Shown one piece after another: positions 8,601 through 15,188 of a DNA stretch of 64,000 bases; position 1 is the stretch's first letter; the number at the start of each line of letters is the position of its first letter. The position numbers and the translations under genes are program-made. The notes beneath the pieces are model-generated. The model had not been told where the DNA came from. It did not search any database and saw only the letters and a program-made list of their open reading frames with translations. The stretch is from contig NZ_FNKP01000002.1 of assembly GCF_900099835.1 (NCBI RefSeq), positions 310,001 to 374,000 on the forward strand, in the 5' to 3' direction. This DNA is from Paraburkholderia fungorum. GTDB taxonomy: Bacteria; Pseudomonadota; Gammaproteobacteria; Burkholderiales; Burkholderiaceae.

Positions 8601-10426
8601 CGGCCAGCAGCAATGTGGCGTCGCTGTCCACGGGTCTGGACGACACGAACAACAATGTCACGTCGCTGTCGACCTCGACCGCAACAGGCCTGAGCTCGCT
8701 GTCTACAGGAGTGGGTTCCCTGTCGACGGGCCTGAGCACGACCAGCGGCAATGTGGCGTCCCTGTCGACGGGTCTGGACGACACGAACAACAATGTCACG
8801 TCGCTGTCGACCTCGACCGCAACAGGCCTGAGCTCGCTGTCCACAGGAGTGGGTTCCCTGTCGACCGGTCTGAGCACGACCAGCAGCAATGTGGCATCGC
8901 TGTCGACCTCGACCGCAACGGGCCTGGTCTCGCTGTCAACAGGTCTCAACACGACCGCCAGCAACATCGCATCGCTGTCCACCATAACGTCAACGAGCCT
9001 GAACTCGCTGTCGACCACGCTCAGCACAACCAGTAGCACTATGGCGTCACTGTCGACAGGCGCGAGCAACGGCTTGATGTACGACGATGCAGACCGCACC
9101 AGCATTACGCTTGGAGGTACCGGGTCGAACCCAGTCACGCTGACCAACGTCGCGAATGGCGTAAACCAGTACGACGCGGTGAACTTTGGTCAGTTGAGCT
9201 CGTTGTCGACCACGACCATGGCGGGCATCTCGTCGCTGCAGTCGGGTCTGAGCACGACCAACAACAATGTCGCGTCGCTGTCGACTGGCCTTAACACGAC
9301 GGACAGCAACGTCGCCTCGTTGTCGACTAGCCTGACCAACGCCAGCGGCAACGTGACGGCACTGGCGAGCGGAATCGCCAACGGCTCGATCGGCCTTGTG
9401 CAACAGGTCGGCGGAGTACCGGGCAACGGCACGATCACGGTCGGTGCCAATACCGGCGGCACGACGGTCGACTTCACTGGCACGTCGGGCGCACGCCTGC
9501 TCACCGGCATCGCCGCAGGCGTCGCGGCGACTGATGCGGTGAACGTCAGCCAGTTGCAGTCGGTCGCTTCGCTGGCGAGCAACGCGGTGCAGTACGACAA
9601 CGCCGCGCGTACGAGCGTCACGTTCGGTGGCACGGGCGCTGCCGCGGTGACGCTCACCAACGTCGCCTCAGGGGCGGTGACGGCAAGCAGCACCGATGCG
9701 GTCAACGGCAGCCAACTGTTCGCGATCGAGTCCAGGGTGGGTTCGATCGACCAGCAGTTCCAGCAATTCTTGCAGACACCTGTGAACAACGTGATGTCGC
9801 CGTCGTTCGATTCGACAAATTCGACCGGCAGCGGAGCTAAAGCGTCCGGCAGCGAATCGGTTGCAATGGGCGGCAATTCGCAGGCAAGCGGCGCCAATAC
9901 AATCGCGATCGGCTCTGCCGCGCAGGCATCGGGGACGAACTCGACGGCGATCGGTGTCAACGCAGTCGTGTCCGCCGCGGACTCAACGGCGTTGGGCGCT
10001 AATACGGTGGTGTCGGGTGCGAACTCGGTGGCGCTGGGAGCAGGTTCTGTTGCGAGCGATCCGAACACGGTTTCGGTCGGCTCGCCAGGCAACGAGAGAA
10101 CTATCTCCAACGTTGCGCCGGGCGTGAATCCGACCGATGCGGTGAACGTTTCACAATTGCAGGGTCTGCAGCAAAACGTGAACAACGTTGCACGCTACGC
10201 CTACTCGGGTGTCGCGATGGCCGGTGCACTGGCCGCGCTGCCGCAGGTCGAGCCGGGCAAGACGGTCCAGCTCAGCGCCGGCGTCGGTAACTACGCAGGG
10301 TATTCCGCACTTGCGATTGGCGGCAGTGCCAGAGTCGCCCAGAACACGATCGTCAAGTTGGGCGTCAGCGCCACAAGCGGTGCCAATCGTGTGCTGGTCA
10401 ACGCTGGTGTGGGCTATTCTTGGTAA
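4208..10426 (+). CDS. Trimeric autotransporter adhesin (YadA/BpaA-like), complete, 2072 aa
   Basis: Surface adhesin that trimerises, inserts its C-terminus in the outer membrane and displays a head and stalk. ATG 4208 is preferred over the in-frame TTG at 4196 because the ESPR motif starts there (MNKSYISIWSEALGTWVA). Rough layout: signal 1-60; head I 90-430; neck about 445; head II 470-640; neck about 645; SLST stalk 665-820; MYDNAGRTSITLGG domain about 825; 14 tandem stalk units 892-1563; a second MYDDADRTSITLGG domain about 1622; GLVQQVGG domain about 1728; YDNAARTSVTFGG and DAVNGSQL about 1795-1840; C-terminal head 1876-1960; neck; four-strand YadA anchor 1994-2072 ending in Trp. Its 5' third is homogenised with the divergent adhesin. 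DUF2827 genes follow on the same strand. Confidence 0.96.
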   Translation: MNKSYISIWSEALGTWVAASENTSARGKRSKARVVVGATGALFVIAMSSPAGVSAAALSTPAVASTGTQTAAPVASGTDAVAVGAGAVAPVTGATAVGSGASVSNDVLWSINLGGNRRTDGLGTNVTSITQNGSGTALGNNSYATAYGGTAVGSYSTASGIGSVVFGVFGQALGRMSLAMGAAAYSSGVQSQAIGAFSVANNDRASAIGTLSAATGADANAIGTSAAASGARSIALGSAATVTFDPNSTTDAMQNTTNNTRASGTDSVAIGTGGLSSASSTIAIGTAASATGANAVALGSSATSASAGSVAIGQLSQTVNGNSIALGRYATADSTTASGAYSAIAIGTNSWSTGDGAIVLGDSATATAGKSVALGRAAQASALNASAIGAGASATAANSVALGAGSVTTTNLGASAYNPGSMTLGGTTAAGEVSVGSSSQQRRLTNVAAGSAATDAVNVSQLQSLNNAGTRYFQAGGLADGTDDAKAQGQAIAIGAGASAAQTVTTTSIAIGKGATSAYGGNLALGESAYAGGGDSAAIGRNASTANINGANGQIAFGNSASTGALGAIALGTGANASVKNALALGAGSSAGAANSVALGAGSTTTASLAAAGYNPGSTTLSGTASAANGEVSVGSTNAERRVTNVAAGAAPTDAVNVSQLQSEAASRVAGVSSLSTGLSTANSNVASLSTSASTGVSSLSTGVGSLSTGLSTANSKVTSLSTSTSTGLSSLSTGVSSLSTGLSTSNSSVTSLSTSASTGVSSLSTGLNTTNSSIALLSTTTSTGLASLSTRVDTTDNNVASLSTTLNTTSSALASLSTGVGNGVMYDNAGRTSITLGGATSQPVTLTNVANGVSQYDAVNFGQLSSLSTTTSTGLGSLSTGLDTTNSNVASLSTGLDDTNNNITSLSTSTATSLSSLSTGVGSLSTGVGSLSTGLSTASSNVASLSTGLDDTNNNVTSLSTGLDDTNNNVTSLSTSTAAGLSSLSTGVGSLSTGVGSLSTGLSTASSNVASLSTGLDDTNNNVTSLSTSTATGLSSLSTGLSTASSNVASLSTGLDDTNNNVTSLSTSTATGLSSLSTGVGSLSTGLSTASSNVASLSTGLDDTNNNVTSLSTSTATSLSSLSTGVGSLSTGVGSLSTGLSTANSNVASLSTGLDDTNNNVTSLSTSTATGLSSLSTGVGSLSTGLSTTSSNVASLSTGLDDTNNNVTSLSTSTATGLSSLSTGVGSLSTGLSTASSNVASLSTGLDDTNNNVTSLSTSTATGLSSLSTGVGSLSTGLSTANSNVASLSTGLDDTNNNVTSLSTSTATGLSSLSTGVGSLSTGLSTASSNVASLSTGLDDTNNNVTSLSTSTATGLSSLSTGVGSLSTGLSTASSNVASLSTGLDDTNNNVTSLSTSTATGLSSLSTGVGSLSTGLSTASSNVASLSTGLDDTNNNVTSLSTSTETGLSSLSTGVGSLSTGLSTASSNVASLSTGLDDTNNNVTSLSTSTATGLSSLSTGVGSLSTGLSTTSGNVASLSTGLDDTNNNVTSLSTSTATGLSSLSTGVGSLSTGLSTTSSNVASLSTSTATGLVSLSTGLNTTASNIASLSTITSTSLNSLSTTLSTTSSTMASLSTGASNGLMYDDADRTSITLGGTGSNPVTLTNVANGVNQYDAVNFGQLSSLSTTTMAGISSLQSGLSTTNNNVASLSTGLNTTDSNVASLSTSLTNASGNVTALASGIANGSIGLVQQVGGVPGNGTITVGANTGGTTVDFTGTSGARLLTGIAAGVAATDAVNVSQLQSVASLASNAVQYDNAARTSVTFGGTGAAAVTLTNVASGAVTASSTDAVNGSQLFAIESRVGSIDQQFQQFLQTPVNNVMSPSFDSTNSTGSGAKASGSESVAMGGNSQASGANTIAIGSAAQASGTNSTAIGVNAVVSAADSTALGANTVVSGANSVALGAGSVASDPNTVSVGSPGNERTISNVAPGVNPTDAVNVSQLQGLQQNVNNVARYAYSGVAMAGALAALPQVEPGKTVQLSAGVGNYAGYSALAIGGSARVAQNTIVKLGVSATSGANRVLVNAGVGYSW
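4466..4494. repeat. Perfect 11-bp inverted repeat inside the adhesin signal/head junction
   Basis: GCTGTAGCTCC, a 7-nt spacer, then GGAGCTACAGC. It encodes a low-complexity Ala/Val/Thr linker just after the signal peptide. The same hairpin occurs in the other adhesin at 2608-2636. It could fold in the mRNA, but a role is not shown. Confidence 0.6.
6881..8896. repeat. Tandem stalk repeat, 14 units, basic period 138 bp (46 aa)
   Basis: Fourteen in-frame units add up exactly to 2016 bp (672 codons). The basic unit has SLST blocks at spacings of 14, 11, 7 and 14 residues, so five heptads plus one 11-residue step, with Leu/Val at coiled-coil core positions. Units 1, 2 and 5 are longer through extra SLSTGVG or DDTNNN blocks, and unit 3 is shorter. 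Every unit carries a DDTNNNVT or DDTNNNIT block (15 in total), each containing an N-V/I-T triplet. Confidence 0.95.
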
Positions 10427-10461
10427 TACGCCGTCACGCGTCATAGCAGGAGTGTGCTAGG

Positions 10462-10480
10462 GCCGCCCGTCAGGGGCGGC
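10462..10480 (+). terminator. GC-rich hairpin after the adhesin gene
   Basis: GCCGCCC, loop GTCAG, GGGCGGC, starting 36 bp after the adhesin stop. There is no T-run, so it may protect the mRNA 3' end rather than terminate. Confidence 0.5.
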
Positions 10481-10484
10481 TCAC

Positions 10485-10517
10485 AAACGAACCCTCGTGA
10501 TAAGCGAGGGTTCGTTT
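10485..10517 (+). terminator. Strong 13-bp hairpin between adhesin and first DUF2827 gene
   Basis: AAACGAACCCTCG, 7-nt loop, CGAGGGTTCGTTT, followed by GCTTATC. The stem is perfect and its 3' side ends in TTT, but the downstream T-run is weak. It ends about 8 bp before the GGTGG ribosome site of the next gene, so partial read-through is plausible. Confidence 0.65.
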
Positions 10518-10536
10518 GCTTATCTGGTGGACAAAC

Positions 10537-11697
10537 ATGCGTATCGGAATTTCCGTTGTGACCCACGAGGGCCAGAGCATCTGGCAGAACGGCTTGGGAC
10601 AGAACGTCATTTTTCTTGCCGAGCTATTTCAGCGGTTGCCGTTCGTGCAGTCTGTCTCGTTGATTGACGTCGGCGACCAGCTCGCCATGCCGTCACAGGT
10701 CGACATGAGCTCGCGGAATCTGCACATTATGAGGATTCCCGACGCAACCGACGAAGTCGACGTGATCGTCGAAATGGGCGGTGCGCTCGACATCCAGTGG
10801 CTCGACCTGATGCGTGCGCGCGGCAGGAAGGTGGTGTACTACTGCTGCGGCCAGCCGTTCGCCGGGCTTGCCGAGCCGGCCCTGTTCAACAGGTCCAACG
10901 TTTGCGCACGCCCTGACAGTTTCGATGAAATCTGGGTGCTGCCGGAGTATCAGGACTTCGTTAGTTTTCAGCGAGTGATGTATCGCTGTCCGGTGCATGT
11001 GATTCCGTATTTATGGCATCCGCAATTTATCGAGCAGCGTGTGCAGGAAGTAGCCGGCGTGCTGGGGGTTCGATACGGTTACATACCCCGCGCCGCAGTT
11101 GATGCCGGCGAGCGGGCCGGCCTGCGTATTGCGATTTTCGAGCCGAACATTTCCGTTGCGAAGACCTCGATCATCCCGATGCTGGTCTGCGATGAGGCTT
11201 ACCGGGCCGATCCCGCCACGGTAGCGGCCATGCACGTGCTCAACACGTTACACGTGAAAGATCATCCAACCATGCTCCATTTCGCCAACTCGCTCGATCT
11301 GGTGCGTGAGCACAAGGCGACCTTTCATGGACGGCACGATATTGTCGGCTTCATGACACAGTATGCGGACGCAGTGGTGTCGCATCAGTGGCAGAACAAT
11401 CAGAACTACAGTTATATGGACGCGCTTTATGGCGACTACCCGTTGATCCACAATTCTCCGTGGCTTGGGGAGGCGGGCTACTACTATCCCGAGTTCGACG
11501 CGCAGCAGGGTGCGGCGCAACTACGCCGCGCGGCGGCCGAACACGACAGCAATCTCGACGATTACCGCGCCCGCGCGCGCCGCGTGTTCGATGCCGTCAA
11601 TCCATTCGGCCAGCACAATCTCGACTCGTACGCCGCCAGGTTGTTGCACTTGTGCCGCGACGCGAAATTTACCGATCATGCTGTGAGCCGCCCATGA
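10537..11697 (+). CDS. DUF2827 family protein, probable GT-B type glycosyltransferase (copy 1)
   Basis: A 386-residue cytoplasmic-looking protein of the DUF2827 family. ATG 10537 (MRIGISVVTHEGQS) is chosen over an upstream in-frame TTG because GGTGG precedes it and it aligns with the two paralogues. The N-terminal half (RIGISV...WQNGLGQN) looks like a Rossmann-type acceptor domain. The C-terminal half has EPNISVAKTSIIP and then HQWQNNQNYSYMDALYGDYP with LIHNS, which resembles the donor-sugar pocket (E-x(7)-E/ALxxGxPLV) of GT-B glycosyltransferases. Enzyme function is my inference; no substrate is visible. It overlaps the next gene by 4 bp (ATGA), so the two are translationally coupled, and it lies directly behind the adhesin, hence a possible role in modifying it. 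Confidence 0.85.
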   Translation: MRIGISVVTHEGQSIWQNGLGQNVIFLAELFQRLPFVQSVSLIDVGDQLAMPSQVDMSSRNLHIMRIPDATDEVDVIVEMGGALDIQWLDLMRARGRKVVYYCCGQPFAGLAEPALFNRSNVCARPDSFDEIWVLPEYQDFVSFQRVMYRCPVHVIPYLWHPQFIEQRVQEVAGVLGVRYGYIPRAAVDAGERAGLRIAIFEPNISVAKTSIIPMLVCDEAYRADPATVAAMHVLNTLHVKDHPTMLHFANSLDLVREHKATFHGRHDIVGFMTQYADAVVSHQWQNNQNYSYMDALYGDYPLIHNSPWLGEAGYYYPEFDAQQGAAQLRRAAAEHDSNLDDYRARARRVFDAVNPFGQHNLDSYAARLLHLCRDAKFTDHAVSRP

Positions 11698-12848
11698 GCA
11701 TCGAAAAAAACGTGGCGTCCCGCCCCCGCAAACTGCGCGTCGGCGTGTCGATTTATGTTCGCAAGGGCGAGCAGTCGGTGTGGGAAAACGGCATCTACCA
11801 GAACTGTATTTTTCTCGTGATGCTGCTTATGCGCTCGCCGCTTGTCGAGGCGACTTTCCTGGTGGCAGGCGGTGGTGACGGCGACCCCGCGGATGCGAAG
11901 AATTTTCTCGCCGATTCCCCTGTGCCGCTCATCGACATGAACGAAGCCGCCGCGACGCTCGACGTGATGATCGAGATGAGCGCGCAACTCGGACGCGAGT
12001 GGGTGGTGGCGTTTCGCGAACGTGGCGGCAAGATCGTGTCGATGCGGGTCGGCAATGACTATGTGATCGATATTGAGCGCATGGTGTTCGACAAGTCGCA
12101 CGGACTGCTGATTACGAGTGCGCCCTATCACGAGGTATGGACGCTGGCGGAGTATGAGAACACCTGCGTGCCCTATTTCCGGAGCACATTCCGCTGTCCG
12201 GTGCGGATGATGCCTCATTTGTGGAGTCCGCTCGTGTTGTTGCGCGAAGCGGCGCGTCTGCCGGATGGCGTCAGCTTCGGCTATCGCCCCGGACGCAGGC
12301 GCTGGCGCGCGGGCATCTTCGAGCCGAACATCTGTATGGTGAAGACGAGTTTCATCCCGCTGCTTGCCTGCGAGGCCGCACATCGCGCCAATCCCGACAT
12401 GCTCGAACATGTATGGGCTTACAACACCTTCCATATGAAGGAGCACGTGGGCTTCAACGACTTCGCCCGCAAGCTGGATATCGTGAAGCATGGCCTGGCT
12501 TCGTTCGAGGGGCGCTTTCCGTTCTGCCGGGTCGTGGCCGCCGACGTCGACGTGGTGGTCAGCCATCATTGGGAAAACGCGCAGAACTATGTCTACTATG
12601 AAGCGCTGTACGGCGGCTATCCGCTTGTCCACAACTCGCACCTGATCGATAACTGCGGATATCGTTACCACGGATTCGATTGCGAAGAAGGGGGGCGCGC
12701 GTTGCAACAGGCGTATGCTGCGCACGACGCAAACTTCGACGCTTACAGGAAGAACGCGCAGACGTTCCTTGCGAAGCTTGATCCCGAGAGCGACGCCAAT
12801 GTGCGGATTTACACCGATGCGATTGCAGCGCTGTATGAAAACGCCTGA
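11694..12848 (+). CDS. DUF2827 family protein, probable GT-B type glycosyltransferase (copy 2)
   Basis: A 384-residue paralogue of the preceding gene, starting at the ATGA overlap (MSIEKNVASRPRKLRVGVS). A longer upstream open frame overlaps the previous gene and is not used. Family signatures are RVGVSIYVRKGEQSVWENG near the N-terminus, FEPNICMVKTSFIPLLACE in the middle and SHHWENAQNYVYYEALYGGY followed by PLVHNS near the C-terminus. The last block matches the nucleotide-sugar side of GT-B folds. Copies 1 and 2 are clearly diverged in sequence, so this is an old duplication rather than a recent repeat. No signal peptide or membrane segment was seen. Confidence 0.85.
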   Translation: MSIEKNVASRPRKLRVGVSIYVRKGEQSVWENGIYQNCIFLVMLLMRSPLVEATFLVAGGGDGDPADAKNFLADSPVPLIDMNEAAATLDVMIEMSAQLGREWVVAFRERGGKIVSMRVGNDYVIDIERMVFDKSHGLLITSAPYHEVWTLAEYENTCVPYFRSTFRCPVRMMPHLWSPLVLLREAARLPDGVSFGYRPGRRRWRAGIFEPNICMVKTSFIPLLACEAAHRANPDMLEHVWAYNTFHMKEHVGFNDFARKLDIVKHGLASFEGRFPFCRVVAADVDVVVSHHWENAQNYVYYEALYGGYPLVHNSHLIDNCGYRYHGFDCEEGGRALQQAYAAHDANFDAYRKNAQTFLAKLDPESDANVRIYTDAIAALYENA

Positions 12849-12936
12849 ACGCATGCGGGTTTTACTGGCCGACTTCGAAGCTGCCGGTAGCGCGCACCTT
12901 ATCGATGACGTATCACCATTGGGCGCGAGTGCCGCG

Positions 12937-13512
12937 ATGAACCCCTTTCGTACATCAATACGCATGGCGTGCCAACTCGTTATGACGGGCCTGGTTGTGC
13001 TGACATCCAGTGCTTATGCGCAAGGCGTGCTGGCTCCGCAGGCGCAGACTGGCTCAAGCAATTCGCTGGCGCTCGCTGCGACGGCAGCCGGGGTCAGGCA
13101 GTGTCTGCCGGCGCTGACCGCGCTCTCCGCGCTCGGCGTGCAGGGGGCGAGCCAAAACGATGTCCTGTTCGACTGGGACCGCACTCGAACGGGTAACAGC
13201 GTGGTTTTCTCGTTGATCGGTCTGGGGTTGCCGACCGGTAATGCCGCGCTGTCGATAACCGGCGTGCCGGAGGCGGACGGTTCCTGTTCGGTATCGGCGG
13301 AACGTATTTCGGTTGCGCCGATGGGCTGTCCGGCGGTCGCGAAAAAGGAACTGGCCGGCTATCAGTCGACCCGACTGCTGCCCCATATGACGGTCTACAC
13401 CGACGCGAAACAGCCGGGCTCGTCGGTATCGCTTATCGATTCGCCGGCAAGCTGCCTGGTGATTCGCCGCTACGTGAAGTTTTCGGCGGGCAGTTCGGCG
13501 CCGGTGAGATAA
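12937..13512 (+). CDS. Small secreted protein with four cysteines, unknown function
   Basis: A 191-residue protein I do not recognise. ATG 12937 gives a good Sec signal (MNPFRTSIRMACQLVMTGLV, then VLTSSAYAQG) with likely cleavage after AYA. An in-frame ATG at 12835 would overlap the previous gene but buries the signal peptide. The mature part has four Cys (RQCLP, GSCSV, MGCPA, ASCLV), enough for two disulfides, and a beta-rich pattern without membrane segments. It sits between DUF2827 genes 2 and 3 on the same strand. By analogy with helper proteins encoded next to other trimeric autotransporters (SadB, TpgA) it could assist adhesin export or anchoring. That is inference only. Confidence 0.75.
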   Translation: MNPFRTSIRMACQLVMTGLVVLTSSAYAQGVLAPQAQTGSSNSLALAATAAGVRQCLPALTALSALGVQGASQNDVLFDWDRTRTGNSVVFSLIGLGLPTGNAALSITGVPEADGSCSVSAERISVAPMGCPAVAKKELAGYQSTRLLPHMTVYTDAKQPGSSVSLIDSPASCLVIRRYVKFSAGSSAPVR

Positions 13513-13664
13513 CTGGTTAGCCATGCCTGCCTGCGCAGGCTCCTCCGGTCCCGATGGACCTGACGGAATTCTCTGGAGACGATCACCCAAATGCCCCAAA
13601 TGATTCCCCAACTGGCGACGCACTGCCCGCTTGCGGCCACCTCCATGATCCAGATCGGCTAACC

Positions 13665-14792
13665 ATGAACGGACTACGCATCGGCATCACGATAGGGCTC
13701 CATCAGGAAGCCGAAACGTTGTGGAACAACGGGATCAAACAGAATGCCGCATTTCTCGCCGAGGCCTTGCGGCATTGTCCGCAAGTGGCTGGAGTCGTGC
13801 TGGTCAACACGACGCAGGTGCCGATTACGGCGGCGTTGCCGTGGGATCAGGCGCGCTTTCCGACGTTGTCCTTCGATGCAGCCAAAGACGCCATCGACGT
13901 ACTGATCGAACTCGGCGGCCAGATTGACCCGATGCAGACTGCGTACCTCAAACTGCGTGGCGTGCGGCTCGTGTCGTATTGCTGTGGCGTCGAGTATGTT
14001 AATGCGATGGAGTCGGTGCTGTTCCGCAAGCCGATGTGGGGCGAGCATCTGTTCGTCAACCAGCGCTATGACGATATCTGGATCATTCCGCAGGTCGCGA
14101 ATATCAGCCGCTCGTACTTCGAGGTCTTGCGACGGATAACGGGGCGGGTTGTGCCATTTGTCTGGAGTCCGATGTTTCTCGAAGAGCGCGTCAAGGACAT
14201 GCCCGATGACGGCGAGTACCGGCCGCGAGAAGGCGCAAAGCGCCTGAGCGTGATGGAGCCGAACATCAACGTCGTGAAGTTTTGCCTGTACCCGGCGCTC
14301 ATCGCGGAGCTGGCATATCGTCAGCGGCCGGACAGCATCGCCATTCTGCAGGTGACCAACGCCGATCAGATCGCGCGTGACAGCCTCGACTTCGTCGCGC
14401 TGATGAACCAGCTAGATATCGTGCGCGCGCATAAAGCGGTTTTTTTGAGCCGTCATGAAACACCGCTTTTTTTGGCGCAAAACACGGATATTGTTATCTC
14501 GCATCAACTGGAAAACCCGCTCAACTATTTCTATCTCGAGGTGTGCTGGCAGGGTTACGCTCTCGTGCACAACGCGCATCTTTGCGCGGATCTCGGCTAC
14601 TACTACGCGGACAACGACGCGCAAGATGGCGCGCGCCGCGTGATTGAAGTGATCGACACGCACGACGCGCAGGCGTCGTGGTATCGCGAGCGGCAACGCA
14701 TGGAGATTGCGCGGTATCTTCCGGACAACCGGCAACTGGTGGCCGCTTACGCCGCGCTGCTCGACGATTTGATGGCGAGGTCTGTTCGCTAG
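13665..14792 (+). CDS. DUF2827 family protein, probable GT-B type glycosyltransferase (copy 3)
   Basis: A 375-residue third paralogue. ATG 13665 (MNGLRIGITIGLHQEAETLW) aligns with copies 1 and 2; the frame is open further upstream but without family similarity. Conserved blocks are LWNNGIKQNAAFLAEAL, MEPNINVVKFCLYPALIAE and SHQLENPLNYFYLEVCWQGY followed by ALVHNAH. A short coding frame, 13591-13662 (MPQMIPQLATHCPLAATSMI...), stops 2 bp before this ATG and could couple translation. It ends the plus-strand run that began with the adhesin. A role in glycosylating a surface product is inferred from fold resemblance and position. Confidence 0.83.
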   Translation: MNGLRIGITIGLHQEAETLWNNGIKQNAAFLAEALRHCPQVAGVVLVNTTQVPITAALPWDQARFPTLSFDAAKDAIDVLIELGGQIDPMQTAYLKLRGVRLVSYCCGVEYVNAMESVLFRKPMWGEHLFVNQRYDDIWIIPQVANISRSYFEVLRRITGRVVPFVWSPMFLEERVKDMPDDGEYRPREGAKRLSVMEPNINVVKFCLYPALIAELAYRQRPDSIAILQVTNADQIARDSLDFVALMNQLDIVRAHKAVFLSRHETPLFLAQNTDIVISHQLENPLNYFYLEVCWQGYALVHNAHLCADLGYYYADNDAQDGARRVIEVIDTHDAQASWYRERQRMEIARYLPDNRQLVAAYAALLDDLMARSVR

Positions 14793-15188
14793 AAGAGGCG
14801 CGCTGGTGCAATGCCTCTGTTCTGGCCGTCAACCCGTTGCGCGCCTTTCGGGCGACCGGGCTTTTTTCGAACAAAATCCGTGTTTGCGGGGTGGGCTTCG
14901 ATTATTTGCGGCGCCGGATTTTGGCCATTTTCATGACCTTCCTGACTGTGACAAGCGGCTTGCGTTACTAGTGGAACTGAAACGCGAAGCATTTTCATTC
15001 GACGATACTACCAGGTGTACCAGCTCGTCCCCTGATGCTGGGCAAGCTTGCTGCGCATGCGGGAAAACTCCATGACGACCTGCCCGGTTCGGAAAGCTTC
15101 GTCGCGCGGCATCGAGATCCGGATGCGAATCAAATTGCCACGCGAGCGCGACCGAGCCGCGCAGGCACAAACGTGACGACTAGTCCAA
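14793..15188. other. Convergent intergenic region, no gene seen
   Basis: About 400 bp between the last DUF2827 gene and the response-regulator gene, which point at each other. A weak stem (CGCC/GGCG) followed by TTTTTT at about 14841-14868 could act as a terminator for the plus strand. No convincing coding frame. Confidence 0.4.

Noticed and set aside
6881..8896. CRISPR-like array appearance
   Set aside because: The repeat is long, fully in frame, without unique spacers, and encodes a coiled-coil stalk.
6796..9147. A 783-codon open frame antisense to the adhesin stalk
   Set aside because: It is a by-product of the 138-bp in-frame repeat, which avoids stops on the other strand by periodicity. 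It has no ribosome site and translates to a monotonous VDSDATLL repeat. Similar mirror frames at 6046-6762 and 448-1098 have the same cause.
9190..10185. A 331-codon frame antisense to the adhesin C-terminal region
   Set aside because: Follows from the biased codons of head repeats on the plus strand; no independent start signal or family resemblance.
11676..12965. A 429-codon antisense frame over the second DUF2827 gene
   Set aside because: Composition typical of a shadow frame (His/Arg/Val) and it covers a gene with clear family motifs on the plus strand.
13591..13662. A 23-codon leader-like frame before the third DUF2827 gene
   Set aside because: It could couple translation, but the ribosome site is far (about 12 bp) and nothing else supports it, so it is noted only in the gene entry.
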